From positions 1-22,513 of IMG/VR virus record IMGVR_UViG_3300003690_000083: 22,513 nucleotides of DNA; one strand, written 5' to 3'. A program made the position numbers and the translations under genes. The stretch comes from a virus. The notes under the pieces are model-generated. The model made no database searches and had not been told where the DNA came from. It was given only the letters and a program-made list of their open reading frames with translations. The first letter of the stretch is position 1. Each line of letters opens with the position of its first letter. Shown piece by piece: positions 14,001-21,649 of the stretch.

Positions 14001-14658
14001 CCTCGCCATAGAAACCGTGGCCAATATAATTAAATTTGTTTTGTCTCCTATTGAGGCTCTGAAGGCGGCATTCGGTGGCATCGCGTTCGTTATGGGGAAA
14101 GTAGTGGACGGCTTCAGGCTCATATCCAAGGTCCTCCTGGCACCATTTAAAATGATAGCCAAGTTCATGGGCGGCGTTGGCGGATGGTTTGCTCGCAAGT
14201 TTATGAAGGATGAGAAGGAGCCCGAAGCAACTGGCGCGAAGGGAGAGATAGAAAAGGTTGATGATGTTATCATCACCTCTTCCGGAAAGATTATAAAGCC
14301 CAACAAGAAAGATACGATCATCGCTGCATCCCCGGGAAGCCCCCTGCTGCAGCCTCAGGAGCCTGATCCAAAACGGAAAGGCGCCTTATCCTTCGCGAAT
14401 CCCTTAGACGATATTGGTGACAAGATGACGGGTCTGGTCGGAAAACTCTACGCGAAGAGTCCTATGGGAATGCTCCTCAAAGCCGCCGGCGGAATGGCCG
14501 GGCAAGCACTCGGAGGCGCCACGGGCAGTGAACAGGGCGCTGCAAATGTAAAAGTAGATGTTAACGTTAAAATTGGTGAAAAACAATTAACCGACATCAT
14601 TATAGAGGCGCTACAAACGCCGGAGGCTGGAAAGGCAATATCGCCTTTCTTGAATTAG
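11062..14658 (+). CDS. Tail tape measure protein (T4 gp29 role)
   Basis: Sets tail length and occupies the tube lumen until DNA ejection. ATG start with a GGGAA site upstream. At 1198 aa it is the longest protein in this part and has tape-measure composition throughout. The N-terminal 150 residues are Ala/Gln/Glu-rich and helical. Residues about 480-660 repeat Gly-Lys-Phe-rich amphipathic segments (KTLGKTLKSVG, KAFGKTVSKPL, KGFRFLGSGFKLL). Strongly hydrophobic segments follow at about 658-680 (LPIYFIIAAIETLIFSL) and 748-773 (AMLFMIPGVNVIMGVVAAVW), with more between 940 and 985. A glycine-rich hinge (GGGAGGGGG) lies at about 915-923. The C terminus is polar, ending in a VKVDVNVKIGEKQ strand and ISPFLN. 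At about 0.15 nm per residue, a rule of thumb from other phages, it would span up to about 180 nm. No peptidase motif was recognised. Confidence 0.9.
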   Translation: MSNGDTPDPSAAALQAILAAIQRQSSLLEKIVGAEGPPGQAAARRSRVDPTQTAEEQAKQARTAVERLGEEIELDPKQFAALQQKILDLQNGVDGASESFANLFEEIGEGGAKAKNTYSQLFKITGAAENINRVVPTSVEGFKSLTAEFTANIKSGKIFVDLAKKLYGTMINIAIAADKAAASFARTTGAFGKGNQGASAYGQVLKKTERQVAIFGASHDDVGNAMGDLYGSFMNFTNLSGKQQQALTAQTVALGKLNVSSQLTAQVFDGATKSLGFTDDQLVGLTETLHATAQSIGKSTSQVVADFATVSKQLAFYGTDVVGVFQELEKQSKATGLTMEQLIGIAGEAFDTFDGAAEKVGRLNAILGGPYLNSIDMLNASESERIEMIKASMDASNQMFSDLGKYEQKAIAAALGIDVDTARRMFGELSAAEEIQIRQQEKVAETARKAQAMWDKLKKAFYSLVVVLDPLVNLFGYLAEAISAGFAKLGFIPKLFINIGVLVGGLWASFKTLGKTLKSVGSRFTGAGNTIKAAFGPTSVLGKAGTMITNTGVSIKAFGKTVSKPLTMASDGFKAVGSAMKKVGSSGKTLLKPVQAIGKGFRFLGSGFKLLLKPATLVTKGFKGLFALFKGGRAAATGLMISLRAGMAGIKGAFAGSGIGLPIYFIIAAIETLIFSLNNLWAIFKNMFKLIVGIVTFDGAKISEAFHTIMENVAMIWYKGLNALTFGLFGLIVKLTGGKEKILKIFKGLAIAMLFMIPGVNVIMGVVAAVWALKKVWAKYSDQIKLSLKIGFLPLIVTFKLLMFNLKMLWKGVKLIFKGIVFQFKMLWKVTKMYLWMMTLPFQFLWKVIKTIFGGIKDVFNTTVSSFKDAFAPVIDAFKGIGASFGKAWATIQSAIQPIKDAFASIGAAFGSMFGGGAGGGGGFLDAVFGGIKKTFGFIMNVVLIPLKLAFGFIGLAIKVFAALVQVALTPVVWLFQGIGLAIETVANIIKFVLSPIEALKAAFGGIAFVMGKVVDGFRLISKVLLAPFKMIAKFMGGVGGWFARKFMKDEKEPEATGAKGEIEKVDDVIITSSGKIIKPNKKDTIIAASPGSPLLQPQEPDPKRKGALSFANPLDDIGDKMTGLVGKLYAKSPMGMLLKAAGGMAGQALGGATGSEQGAANVKVDVNVKIGEKQLTDIIIEALQTPEAGKAISPFLN

Positions 14659-14668
14659 AGGTATAAAT

Positions 14669-15538
14669 ATGTCAACGTCAATACCCGTAGCAAAACAAGG
14701 CGATCCTGGATTAATTGGGGACTCGTTTTTTCAGATTCATGTTACACATTTGCCCACCAATAGGACTATTAGTTTTAAAGGATGGGTAACAGAGTTCGCT
14801 GATGCATTTACATCGAATTGGAATTCGGAAACTGTTTATGGTAGAATGGACCCCTTGGTAACATTTCAGAATACAATGCGCGTTATTTCCTTGAGCTTCG
14901 ATGTGCCCGCAGCTGATGGACTGGAGGCTGCCGACAATCTAGCTCGTCTGAATCGCCTCACACAATTTTTATACCCCGTGTACTCATCGGGGCCCGACCG
15001 CACGATACAAAACACGCTGCAGGGGGGCCCCCTTATCGGTCTTCAGTGGACAAACATGATCGGAAACGCACAAAATGGGGATAGACTTATTGGCTATTTG
15101 GATGGGTTCACCTATGCCCCCGACATTGAAGCAGGATCCTTTTTTCAGACGGGCGCATCTACAGACGTGGTGGATAGCACGACAGAGGACGAACGCCAAG
15201 AAGGCTATGAAACCCGAAAAGCTATCAACGCCTCTGAGCGAGCCTATATACCAAAGAAGGTGAGCGTAAGTTTAAATTTTACGGTTTTACACACTCATTT
15301 GACCGGTTGGTATAAGACTGGGGGCACCGGCGGGTATACTTTTGGAAATTCTGATGTGGACTCTAAATTTCCTAATGCTCATTTTGTTACAAACACAGAA
15401 ACACAAGCACAGCAATCGGATGTAGGGGGAGGCGACGACGATAGTTATGAAAATCTGGGAGAGATTCAAAAGAGTAACGAGACTGAAGTACTCTTGCCCA
15501 ACGCGCTCAGAGAGGGCTTCTTCGAGAAGGTGAATTAA
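14669..15538 (+). CDS. Baseplate / tube-proximal structural protein (gp48/gp54 position)
   Basis: ATG start with AGAGG (14657-14661) 7 bases upstream, 10 bases after the tape measure gene. The 289-aa product has an ordered beta-rich body: FFQIHVTHLPTNRTISFKGW (about 22-41), FTSNWNSETVYGRMDPLVTF (about 49-68), ISLSFDVPA, a LARLNRLTQFLYPVY helix, and LIGYLDGFTYAPDIEAG. A second strand pair (KKVSVSLNFTVLHTHLTGW) precedes a polar C-terminal tail rich in Gln, Asp and Glu. I associate this layout with a conserved family in environmental myoviruses annotated as tail or baseplate proteins, but I cannot name a Pfam entry. By position it fills the place of the T4 tube initiators gp48/gp54, or of a baseplate ring protein. 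The gp53-like gene follows after 3 bases. Confidence 0.6.
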   Translation: MSTSIPVAKQGDPGLIGDSFFQIHVTHLPTNRTISFKGWVTEFADAFTSNWNSETVYGRMDPLVTFQNTMRVISLSFDVPAADGLEAADNLARLNRLTQFLYPVYSSGPDRTIQNTLQGGPLIGLQWTNMIGNAQNGDRLIGYLDGFTYAPDIEAGSFFQTGASTDVVDSTTEDERQEGYETRKAINASERAYIPKKVSVSLNFTVLHTHLTGWYKTGGTGGYTFGNSDVDSKFPNAHFVTNTETQAQQSDVGGGDDDSYENLGEIQKSNETEVLLPNALREGFFEKVN

Positions 15539-15541
15539 ATA

Positions 15542-15883
15542 ATGCCAAAAAGATATGATAATCGAAGAATACTTCTTAATAGGGAACCGCTGTATGATAA
15601 TTATTTCGAAGAGCGCCATATTAAATCAATTCGTCAGTATAATTCTGCCACTATGAGATATCCCACCTCCGATGAGCTAAGCCGGATGACCAAGAAAAAA
15701 CATATTTGGACAACTGGCGATCGTTACTATAAGGTAGCAATTGAAAACTACGGCGCAGCCCAGTATTGGTGGGTGATTGCGTTGTTCAACAAAAAGCCTA
15801 CCGAGGCTCACATTCAAAATGGCGAAGTGATATGGATTCCACTTCCCTTAGAAAATATACTGAGACTGTATAATAGGGTTTAA
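15542..15883 (+). CDS. Baseplate wedge protein with LysM-like fold, T4 gp53-like
   Basis: Small baseplate protein, 113 aa. ATG start 3 bases after the previous stop, using GAGAAGG (15524-15530) inside the preceding gene. The C-terminal half carries the LysM-like pattern found in gp53 and related baseplate proteins: WTTGDRYYKVAIENYGAAQY (about 57-76), WWVIALFN, then KPTEAHIQNGEVIWIPLP (about 86-103). In a LysM fold the first block is strand-helix, WWVIA is the second helix and the final block is the closing strand. The N-terminal half is basic and Tyr/Arg-rich (RYDNRRILLN), probably an arm contacting neighbours. T4 gp53 is 196 aa, so this is a short version. Expected role: linking wedge components around the hub. 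It is translationally coupled to the hub gene 2 bases downstream. Confidence 0.75.
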   Translation: MPKRYDNRRILLNREPLYDNYFEERHIKSIRQYNSATMRYPTSDELSRMTKKKHIWTTGDRYYKVAIENYGAAQYWWVIALFNKKPTEAHIQNGEVIWIPLPLENILRLYNRV

Positions 15884-15885
15884 TT

Positions 15886-18800
15886 ATGGCAATTCGTACA
15901 TTTATCTGGGGTAATACTGAGTACTATAAAATTGAGCAACACGTGCCCGTTATGCAATCGGACGCTGCGACTGGAACTTCCGCCATCCCCGCCACCCGAG
16001 ATCGAGCAATGCAGTTCGCCCTGTCGGACCTCCGCGGCCTGCTAGCACCTAACTATAGCTGGAGCGGGAGTGAGATATGGACCTTCGAAGATTTGGAGAT
16101 GATGGAAGAGGATACGGCTGCCATGGCCCTCTCGGTGGGCATCTATAATGTTGTTTATCGTATCCCTAAGGCCGACGCCGAGGCTGCTGCTCAACAAGAC
16201 TATGTTCTTAATAATAATCGGCGGCCCGAGGAACCGGTCGCCCCGCCAACACCGCAAGAACTAGCCGACGCATGCCCGGACCGTGCAGCATTTGCCATTC
16301 ACGGAAATTACTATAAAGTTACGGTTGTTCTTGATGATGTTGATTTAGAACTTGACCCCATTCTGAATGACGCCTACATTGAGGCCGAGTTCGACGCAGC
16401 ACGACAAATTGCTGCACATTTTAACTCCAGTATTCCTGGCAATCCAGTAATGTATCAAAGCGAAAGTCCTTCGGGCACCTACGTTGGGCCGCCCGGCGCC
16501 CCTGGTGTGCGCATTCAGGGCCTGACCCCCATCATGGTGGCGCTCCCCTCGGACCCGAACACTTCTTACCAGTGCCGGTACTCCCAGGCGGTTGTTGAAT
16601 CAACTGGCAAGTTTATTGGATCTTACAGGGCTCCAGTTTCCGGAGTAACAAACGTAAATGTGGTGCCCGGGGACGCCGCTGCGCCAACTGAGGCGCCAGC
16701 TGAGGCGCCGTCCGAGGCGCCCGCCGATGCCGCGTCCCCCTTGGGCCCAGACGACGCCAACCCCGACGCTCCACCTGGTGTAGAAGAGCGCGACGGCAAT
16801 TACGTAATTACGGTTGTTGTTCCTGACGGAGAAGACGCAAGCGATGAAGCTAAAGATCAGCTAGCCCAATATGTTACTGATTCTTCGCGCGGATCCGCAG
16901 CTAATATCAGCATTGATGGAGATTTAACTGAGCTAAGTTCGACTCCCATAGAGGGAAGTGTCGCCGGCAAGAAAATCTTGATCATCGGCGACAGCCAGTG
17001 GGACGGGACCTCCATGGGCAGCGCTGTTAAAGACGGTCTTATTGCGCAGGGAGCGGAGGTGCGCACCTTATATAGGTATGGAAAAGGACTCTGGCTCGGG
17101 GCCGACTATTGGGGACTTACAGTCAACAAGAATACTGGTACGGTTAGTATCTCATCTAGCGGACTGCTTGCTTCTATGCTCAGTAGTTTTAGGCCTGACC
17201 TTGTAATTGTGGGGCTGGGAGGTAATGATACCTATACTTTTCATAATAAAAAAACTGTTTATCAGCAGATTTTAACAAGGTGGATTGAAATATTTCAAGC
17301 TGCTGAAGTAAGTGAGGTCCGCTGGATGGGTCTCTCTTATGCTTCGAAGAGTGGCTATGATCGACTTCGTCAAAGAATCCGAGACCACCAGCAGGAGCTT
17401 CTTTCTGCTTCTCCAGTGACTGGGATACAAACTACGTGGACCGATACGACTCCCTTTACTAGAGATCTTGCATTCGAGCCGCGGGACGCCGGCTACGATG
17501 GTGTCCACTTCACCGGCGAGAGCGCCGGATATCCCACATGGGGACAGCGAATGACCTCCACTTCGGGCCCCCTAGGGGATCTCATGAGTGGCGAATCGGC
17601 CGGCGCCCGCAGAATGCAATATGCTGTGCCTATTGGGAATGTTCAGGTTACCTCTAAGCCTCCCAAAGGGGGAGCGGGCTACGAACCTCCTCCTGCCGAG
17701 GGGGCCCCCGTCGAATCGAGGGCGGAAGAGCCAGGCCCGGTTGGCGAAATCAATATAGAGCCCATTGATTTTCAGTGTATTCTAATGCAGAATATTCGTC
17801 AGCTGGCGAAGCGCCATGAGGAAGAGCCCTACCAATATATTGTGCGTCTTAACACGGAGGGGTCTCCTGGAAACGTAATGTCGATCATTGATCATGGCAA
17901 TATGACAGATGAAGTAAGAGAACTGTTGAGCCTGTGCCCTGAAGTTTATGGAGTGCTTAGCCCTTATCTCAAGATTACACGTGTAGAATATGACGAGAAA
18001 GGTAAGGTTAAAAAAGACAGCCGCGGCATCCCAATAGAAAAGGAGTTACGAATTCCTAATTTTGTATCTGAGAGAGATGTGGAAGATATTTTGGCCGGCG
18101 GAAAAAGTAGAATTTCGGGCGCTGGTATCAAAAAGTTCTCGTGGGAACTAAAAGGTGTGCAGCCTGCCGAGGTAGATAACAACATTACGGCCGTCCTTGA
18201 AATATATTTTCAGTCGGTAGGAGATTTTTTTGGAGGGGCAGCCCAAGCCGGCGGAAACGTACCCAACTTCTTAGATTTAATAATAAATTCACCTGCAGTA
18301 CGACAGGTAAAAAATAAAAGCGGCACAGGTAGTCAATCCCCCAGCAAGAAACCCCTGGGAATCTGTCCCGTCAACAAAGCTGTCTCGGCTGCTTATGATG
18401 GAGCGAATTTTAGAATTAAGGTTTGTGCCGGGTGGGCACCCCCAGAAGATATGGAAAGCATATTTCCTACGATGCCTGCCTCTAAGATTAAGCTTTTGAG
18501 GGAAGCCATTATGGCCTCGCGCGCTTCGTTATTCTTACAGCAAGTTCGACATAATATTCAATTTAATGAAAATGGGTCAATGCTGCTAAGTATCGATTAT
18601 CATGCTGCTTTGAGTGGTCTTCTTCGAGGTTCCACTGCGGATATCTTTGCAGACGGCAAAGCAAAGGACGAAATTAAAAAATTACGAGAAGACAAGAGGA
18701 TCCTTGCCGCGGACAGCGCCGACGAAGATTTGGGCGAGAAGGACAAAGAGGCGCTGGGGGAAAAAACCGACGAGTTGCTTAAAAAGATTGATGAACTCGA

Positions 18801-20349
18801 ACAAGCCGACAAACTTCAAAAATATAGAATGCTTTTAGAGGGACTTTTTCGAAGTGAGAAAGTTATGATCCTAGAGCTGCCGGCCGCAGAAATATATACC
18901 AAAGGAATAGACCAGATGACTCATGAAGAGAGAGTTGAGTTTGCTCGCACACGACAAGCACCTGGTTATATTACCGAACGTGTTAATGCTGGTGTGTTTG
19001 AATCATCTACTCTTGAAGCGATTCCTGAGGAAGGGGGCAAAACAGAAGATGTTGGCAATAGGGCCAACAGGGAGATAGAAAGAGAGAGGAGAGGAGACGC
19101 TAAGAAAATCAAAAAGGGGGATGACGACCTCATAAAGATCCCTTACATGTACATGGGTGACATTGTTGATAATGTACTGAATCAGATTAAAATTAATAAT
19201 GGTGAACAACTGAATTTTAAGTTTTTCCTTTCAGAAGTAGACCTGATTGATCCCCTCGTCGCATTCCAAGTTAAAGGTTTTGCTGACTATGTGGCATGTG
19301 GTAATGTTAAAGATGATCTGGTTTTAGATGCAATGGAAGCAGCAGGGGACGTTACGGTTAAAGGGGAGTCCGGCCTCGTCCTTGTCCTCAATATTGGGGA
19401 CATCCCCATTTCTCTGGATGCCTTCCAGAAGTGGTTTACGGACAAGGTAATTAAGAAGAGTCTTGATAAATATTATTTTTTGAACTTCATCAAAGATGTG
19501 AGCGCGCAACTTATCTCTAATGCTCTCAAGGGTCGCTGCTATGGTAAGAAGTATAAATTCTTCCAGCGCTTTGATGCTCAGCCCGTGAGCTTAGGGGACT
19601 CCAGAAACTTAAAAAAGAAGGGCACAATCAGAGTCACAACATTAGCCAACTATAAGAGAAAGTTAACATGTGAGACTTCGGCTGATAATACGGCATTGGG
19701 AATTGTTTTAATGTCGACCGATTCTAAGCCAAAATCGTTACGAGGAGACTTTGAGCAAGATCTTAAAAATGGAATTTATCATAACTATATTGGTTCTTCT
19801 TGCGGATTGGTTAAAAAGATTAGTTTTAATCGAGAAGACATGCCGTACCTTAGAGAATCTAAGATACAGAAACAGGGCGCCCTTGGCGCAGCTCAGCTAA
19901 GAGAATTATATTCCGTTAATATTGATTTGGTGGGCAATAATCTCTATCGAAATGGTTCTTATGTTTACGTGAGTCCACTCTTGCTTGACACCACCATGGA
20001 AGAGTTGGAATTTCTAGGACTGCATGGCTATTATATGGTCACCTCCGTGAGCTCGGAGATAACTGAAGCTTCATTTACTACTTCCATGAGGGCTCTCCAC
20101 GAAGGTGTTAAATTCCCCGAGAATAGGGGAGCATCTACGGCGAAGGATCCGCCTCCCCCTGCGCCGTCGGCTAACCCAGCTAAAGAAGAGGAAGAAGAGG
20201 AGACTCCTCCAGCAATTAGAAAGACCATTACTACCACCCGCAGCGGGGGATCCCCCACGCTCAATCCCAATATCCGTCAGTCCGGCGGCCTGACGACGAA
20301 ACAAGCTGAAGATCTCGCCAACACGACACCCGCGGAAGGAGATTTTTAA
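15886..20349 (+). CDS. Giant baseplate hub protein with inserted SGNH/GDSL hydrolase domain
   Basis: 1487 aa. ATG 2 bases after the previous stop, weak ribosome binding site (AGGG), so probably coupled. In order: N-terminal domain (1-260); four PxEA/PxDA repeats (267-282); an SGNH hydrolase domain (about 325-585) with IIGDSQW (nucleophile S370), VGLGGNDT (N447) and DGVHFT (D538, H541); a Pro/Glu linker (about 588-622); a long hub body from about 625 with IKKFSWELKGVQPAEVDNN, a charged coiled coil (about 925-985) and a C-terminal GNNLYRNGSYVYVSPLLLD / GLHGYYMVTSVSSEI block (about 1347-1393) typical of gp27-like hub proteins; then a low-complexity tail with PPPPAP and EEEEEE. T4 puts cell-wall digestion in gp5 lysozyme at this place; here an esterase/deacetylase-type domain may take that role. 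Catalytic residues look complete. Substrate unknown. Confidence 0.8.
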   Translation: MAIRTFIWGNTEYYKIEQHVPVMQSDAATGTSAIPATRDRAMQFALSDLRGLLAPNYSWSGSEIWTFEDLEMMEEDTAAMALSVGIYNVVYRIPKADAEAAAQQDYVLNNNRRPEEPVAPPTPQELADACPDRAAFAIHGNYYKVTVVLDDVDLELDPILNDAYIEAEFDAARQIAAHFNSSIPGNPVMYQSESPSGTYVGPPGAPGVRIQGLTPIMVALPSDPNTSYQCRYSQAVVESTGKFIGSYRAPVSGVTNVNVVPGDAAAPTEAPAEAPSEAPADAASPLGPDDANPDAPPGVEERDGNYVITVVVPDGEDASDEAKDQLAQYVTDSSRGSAANISIDGDLTELSSTPIEGSVAGKKILIIGDSQWDGTSMGSAVKDGLIAQGAEVRTLYRYGKGLWLGADYWGLTVNKNTGTVSISSSGLLASMLSSFRPDLVIVGLGGNDTYTFHNKKTVYQQILTRWIEIFQAAEVSEVRWMGLSYASKSGYDRLRQRIRDHQQELLSASPVTGIQTTWTDTTPFTRDLAFEPRDAGYDGVHFTGESAGYPTWGQRMTSTSGPLGDLMSGESAGARRMQYAVPIGNVQVTSKPPKGGAGYEPPPAEGAPVESRAEEPGPVGEINIEPIDFQCILMQNIRQLAKRHEEEPYQYIVRLNTEGSPGNVMSIIDHGNMTDEVRELLSLCPEVYGVLSPYLKITRVEYDEKGKVKKDSRGIPIEKELRIPNFVSERDVEDILAGGKSRISGAGIKKFSWELKGVQPAEVDNNITAVLEIYFQSVGDFFGGAAQAGGNVPNFLDLIINSPAVRQVKNKSGTGSQSPSKKPLGICPVNKAVSAAYDGANFRIKVCAGWAPPEDMESIFPTMPASKIKLLREAIMASRASLFLQQVRHNIQFNENGSMLLSIDYHAALSGLLRGSTADIFADGKAKDEIKKLREDKRILAADSADEDLGEKDKEALGEKTDELLKKIDELEQADKLQKYRMLLEGLFRSEKVMILELPAAEIYTKGIDQMTHEERVEFARTRQAPGYITERVNAGVFESSTLEAIPEEGGKTEDVGNRANREIERERRGDAKKIKKGDDDLIKIPYMYMGDIVDNVLNQIKINNGEQLNFKFFLSEVDLIDPLVAFQVKGFADYVACGNVKDDLVLDAMEAAGDVTVKGESGLVLVLNIGDIPISLDAFQKWFTDKVIKKSLDKYYFLNFIKDVSAQLISNALKGRCYGKKYKFFQRFDAQPVSLGDSRNLKKKGTIRVTTLANYKRKLTCETSADNTALGIVLMSTDSKPKSLRGDFEQDLKNGIYHNYIGSSCGLVKKISFNREDMPYLRESKIQKQGALGAAQLRELYSVNIDLVGNNLYRNGSYVYVSPLLLDTTMEELEFLGLHGYYMVTSVSSEITEASFTTSMRALHEGVKFPENRGASTAKDPPPPAPSANPAKEEEEEETPPAIRKTITTTRSGGSPTLNPNIRQSGGLTTKQAEDLANTTPAEGDF
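16681..16732 (+). repeat. 12-base tandem repeats encoding PxEA linker
   Basis: GAGGCGCC recurs with exact 12-base spacing at 16690, 16702 and 16714, followed by a degenerate fourth unit. It encodes four Pro-x-Glu/Asp-Ala units (hub residues 267-282). The stretch is GC-richer than its surroundings. It forms a flexible, extended linker between the N-terminal domain and the SGNH domain and could vary in copy number by slippage. Confidence 0.8.
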
Positions 20350-20350
20350 T

Positions 20351-21640
20351 ATGAGCGCTATAATTTTCAATCCTAAAGACCTGATAAACCCACAGGGGAA
20401 CAACAAGCTTTCATCGTTGGGGCTTTACTATCAAAGACTCCTCTATAAGGAAGAAATATACCCTGATGACGTTACACCTCCTCTCGATACATGGTATGAT
20501 AAAATCTATTACGGCAGGGTTGATAGACAACAGAATACAATTATACCCAAGGAGTCGCGCCTTAAAGGAATTGCAGGATCCCCAGAAATATATGTTTTGA
20601 ATTTTGTGGCCGATGCTTTTGAAGCTTTTGCAAATCACATGCGGGAGGCGACAATTATTGGAATTTGTGTTAAGCGCGGCAACCCTACTCTTACAAATCC
20701 GGTGCCTAAAAAAGGTTATGAGCCTCTTATGAATCGGTATAATGAGTTTCTGGGCGACAGTTTTGCAGCATATGTAAATTCTATTCCCGTTAATACTCCT
20801 AAAATTGTTGATCTGGCGTCGTTTGCCACTCAGTTTGTTAGTTTCCTCAAAAAAATTGCACAGATGATCCCCGTAACTTTATGTAATTACACTCTCACGA
20901 ATCATTTTAATACCTTCAACGGCGCGCTTTCGGTTTCTATTGCGACCGCGAAGCCCGGCGACGACGCGCCCAAATATTCTGATTTTATTAGTGACCCTAA
21001 TTTTGATTTTTATGTAGGAGCAGCCAAAAAGTTTGGCTTTACTGTCAACAAGAATATGCCCTGGATTTTGACCGCAGATCTTTTCACAGACGCGGCAGTA
21101 AAATATATTTCCCAGTATAAAGACGAGAATGGAGACCCCATTACAGATCAAACCTTTTTTGATGTTTTATATACTAAAGCATGTTACAAAGACATTCAGC
21201 GCTTGCGGTTATTTATTAAAAATAGTTATGAGACATTTGTAATATATCATCCTTACACCGAGAAGTTTGAGTTTTCGCCAAGATGCAATAAGGTAAGTTT
21301 AAAATCTCGCGGCCGCCAGTTACTGCCACCAGATATTAATACTATACTTACTGATAAATATATGATAGATTTATACCTGCACTTGCGCAGCCTCGAAAGC
21401 GGCACACCCGTACAAATTACCACAAAGCTAAAGACTGAATTAGCCAACATATATAGGCTTAAGCCCGATTCCTCCCTAACGGAGCTAGAAAATGCTATAG
21501 CCTATATCAACATGATCTACCGTGACTACATTTACGATGTTACCTACCCCTCGATAAATGAATTTATAAAATTACTTGACAATAACGCCATGGTTGGTAC
21601 AATATCTACAGCAGCCTCGATTGCAACCGAGCTATATTAA
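20351..21640 (+). CDS. Conserved-looking phage structural protein of unknown function
   Basis: 429 aa. ATG start 1 base after the hub stop, with GGAAGGAG (20335-20342) inside the hub gene 8 bases upstream, so it is co-translated with the hub. Soluble mixed alpha/beta protein rich in Tyr, Phe, Asn and Lys. Notable blocks: LDTWYDKIYYGRVDRQQNTI (about 46-65), a mid-protein DPNFDFYVGAAKKFGFTVNK (about 215-234), PWILTADL, then a helical FFDVLYTKACYKDIQRLRLF, and a long helical C-terminal third. The pattern matches an uncharacterised protein found near tail genes in environmental myoviruses as I remember it, so a minor virion or baseplate role is likely. There is no membrane segment, signal peptide or known catalytic motif. 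The polymerase gene starts 9 bases later; a link to replication cannot be excluded. Confidence 0.7.
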   Translation: MSAIIFNPKDLINPQGNNKLSSLGLYYQRLLYKEEIYPDDVTPPLDTWYDKIYYGRVDRQQNTIIPKESRLKGIAGSPEIYVLNFVADAFEAFANHMREATIIGICVKRGNPTLTNPVPKKGYEPLMNRYNEFLGDSFAAYVNSIPVNTPKIVDLASFATQFVSFLKKIAQMIPVTLCNYTLTNHFNTFNGALSVSIATAKPGDDAPKYSDFISDPNFDFYVGAAKKFGFTVNKNMPWILTADLFTDAAVKYISQYKDENGDPITDQTFFDVLYTKACYKDIQRLRLFIKNSYETFVIYHPYTEKFEFSPRCNKVSLKSRGRQLLPPDINTILTDKYMIDLYLHLRSLESGTPVQITTKLKTELANIYRLKPDSSLTELENAIAYINMIYRDYIYDVTYPSINEFIKLLDNNAMVGTISTAASIATELY

Positions 21641-21649
21641 GGAGGGCGC

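Noticed and set aside
14662-14669. Exact T4 late-promoter string TATAAATA
   Set aside because: It overlaps the ATG at 14669. Transcription starting a few bases downstream would lose the start codon, and the AGAGG ribosome site just upstream explains the spacing. Likely coincidence.
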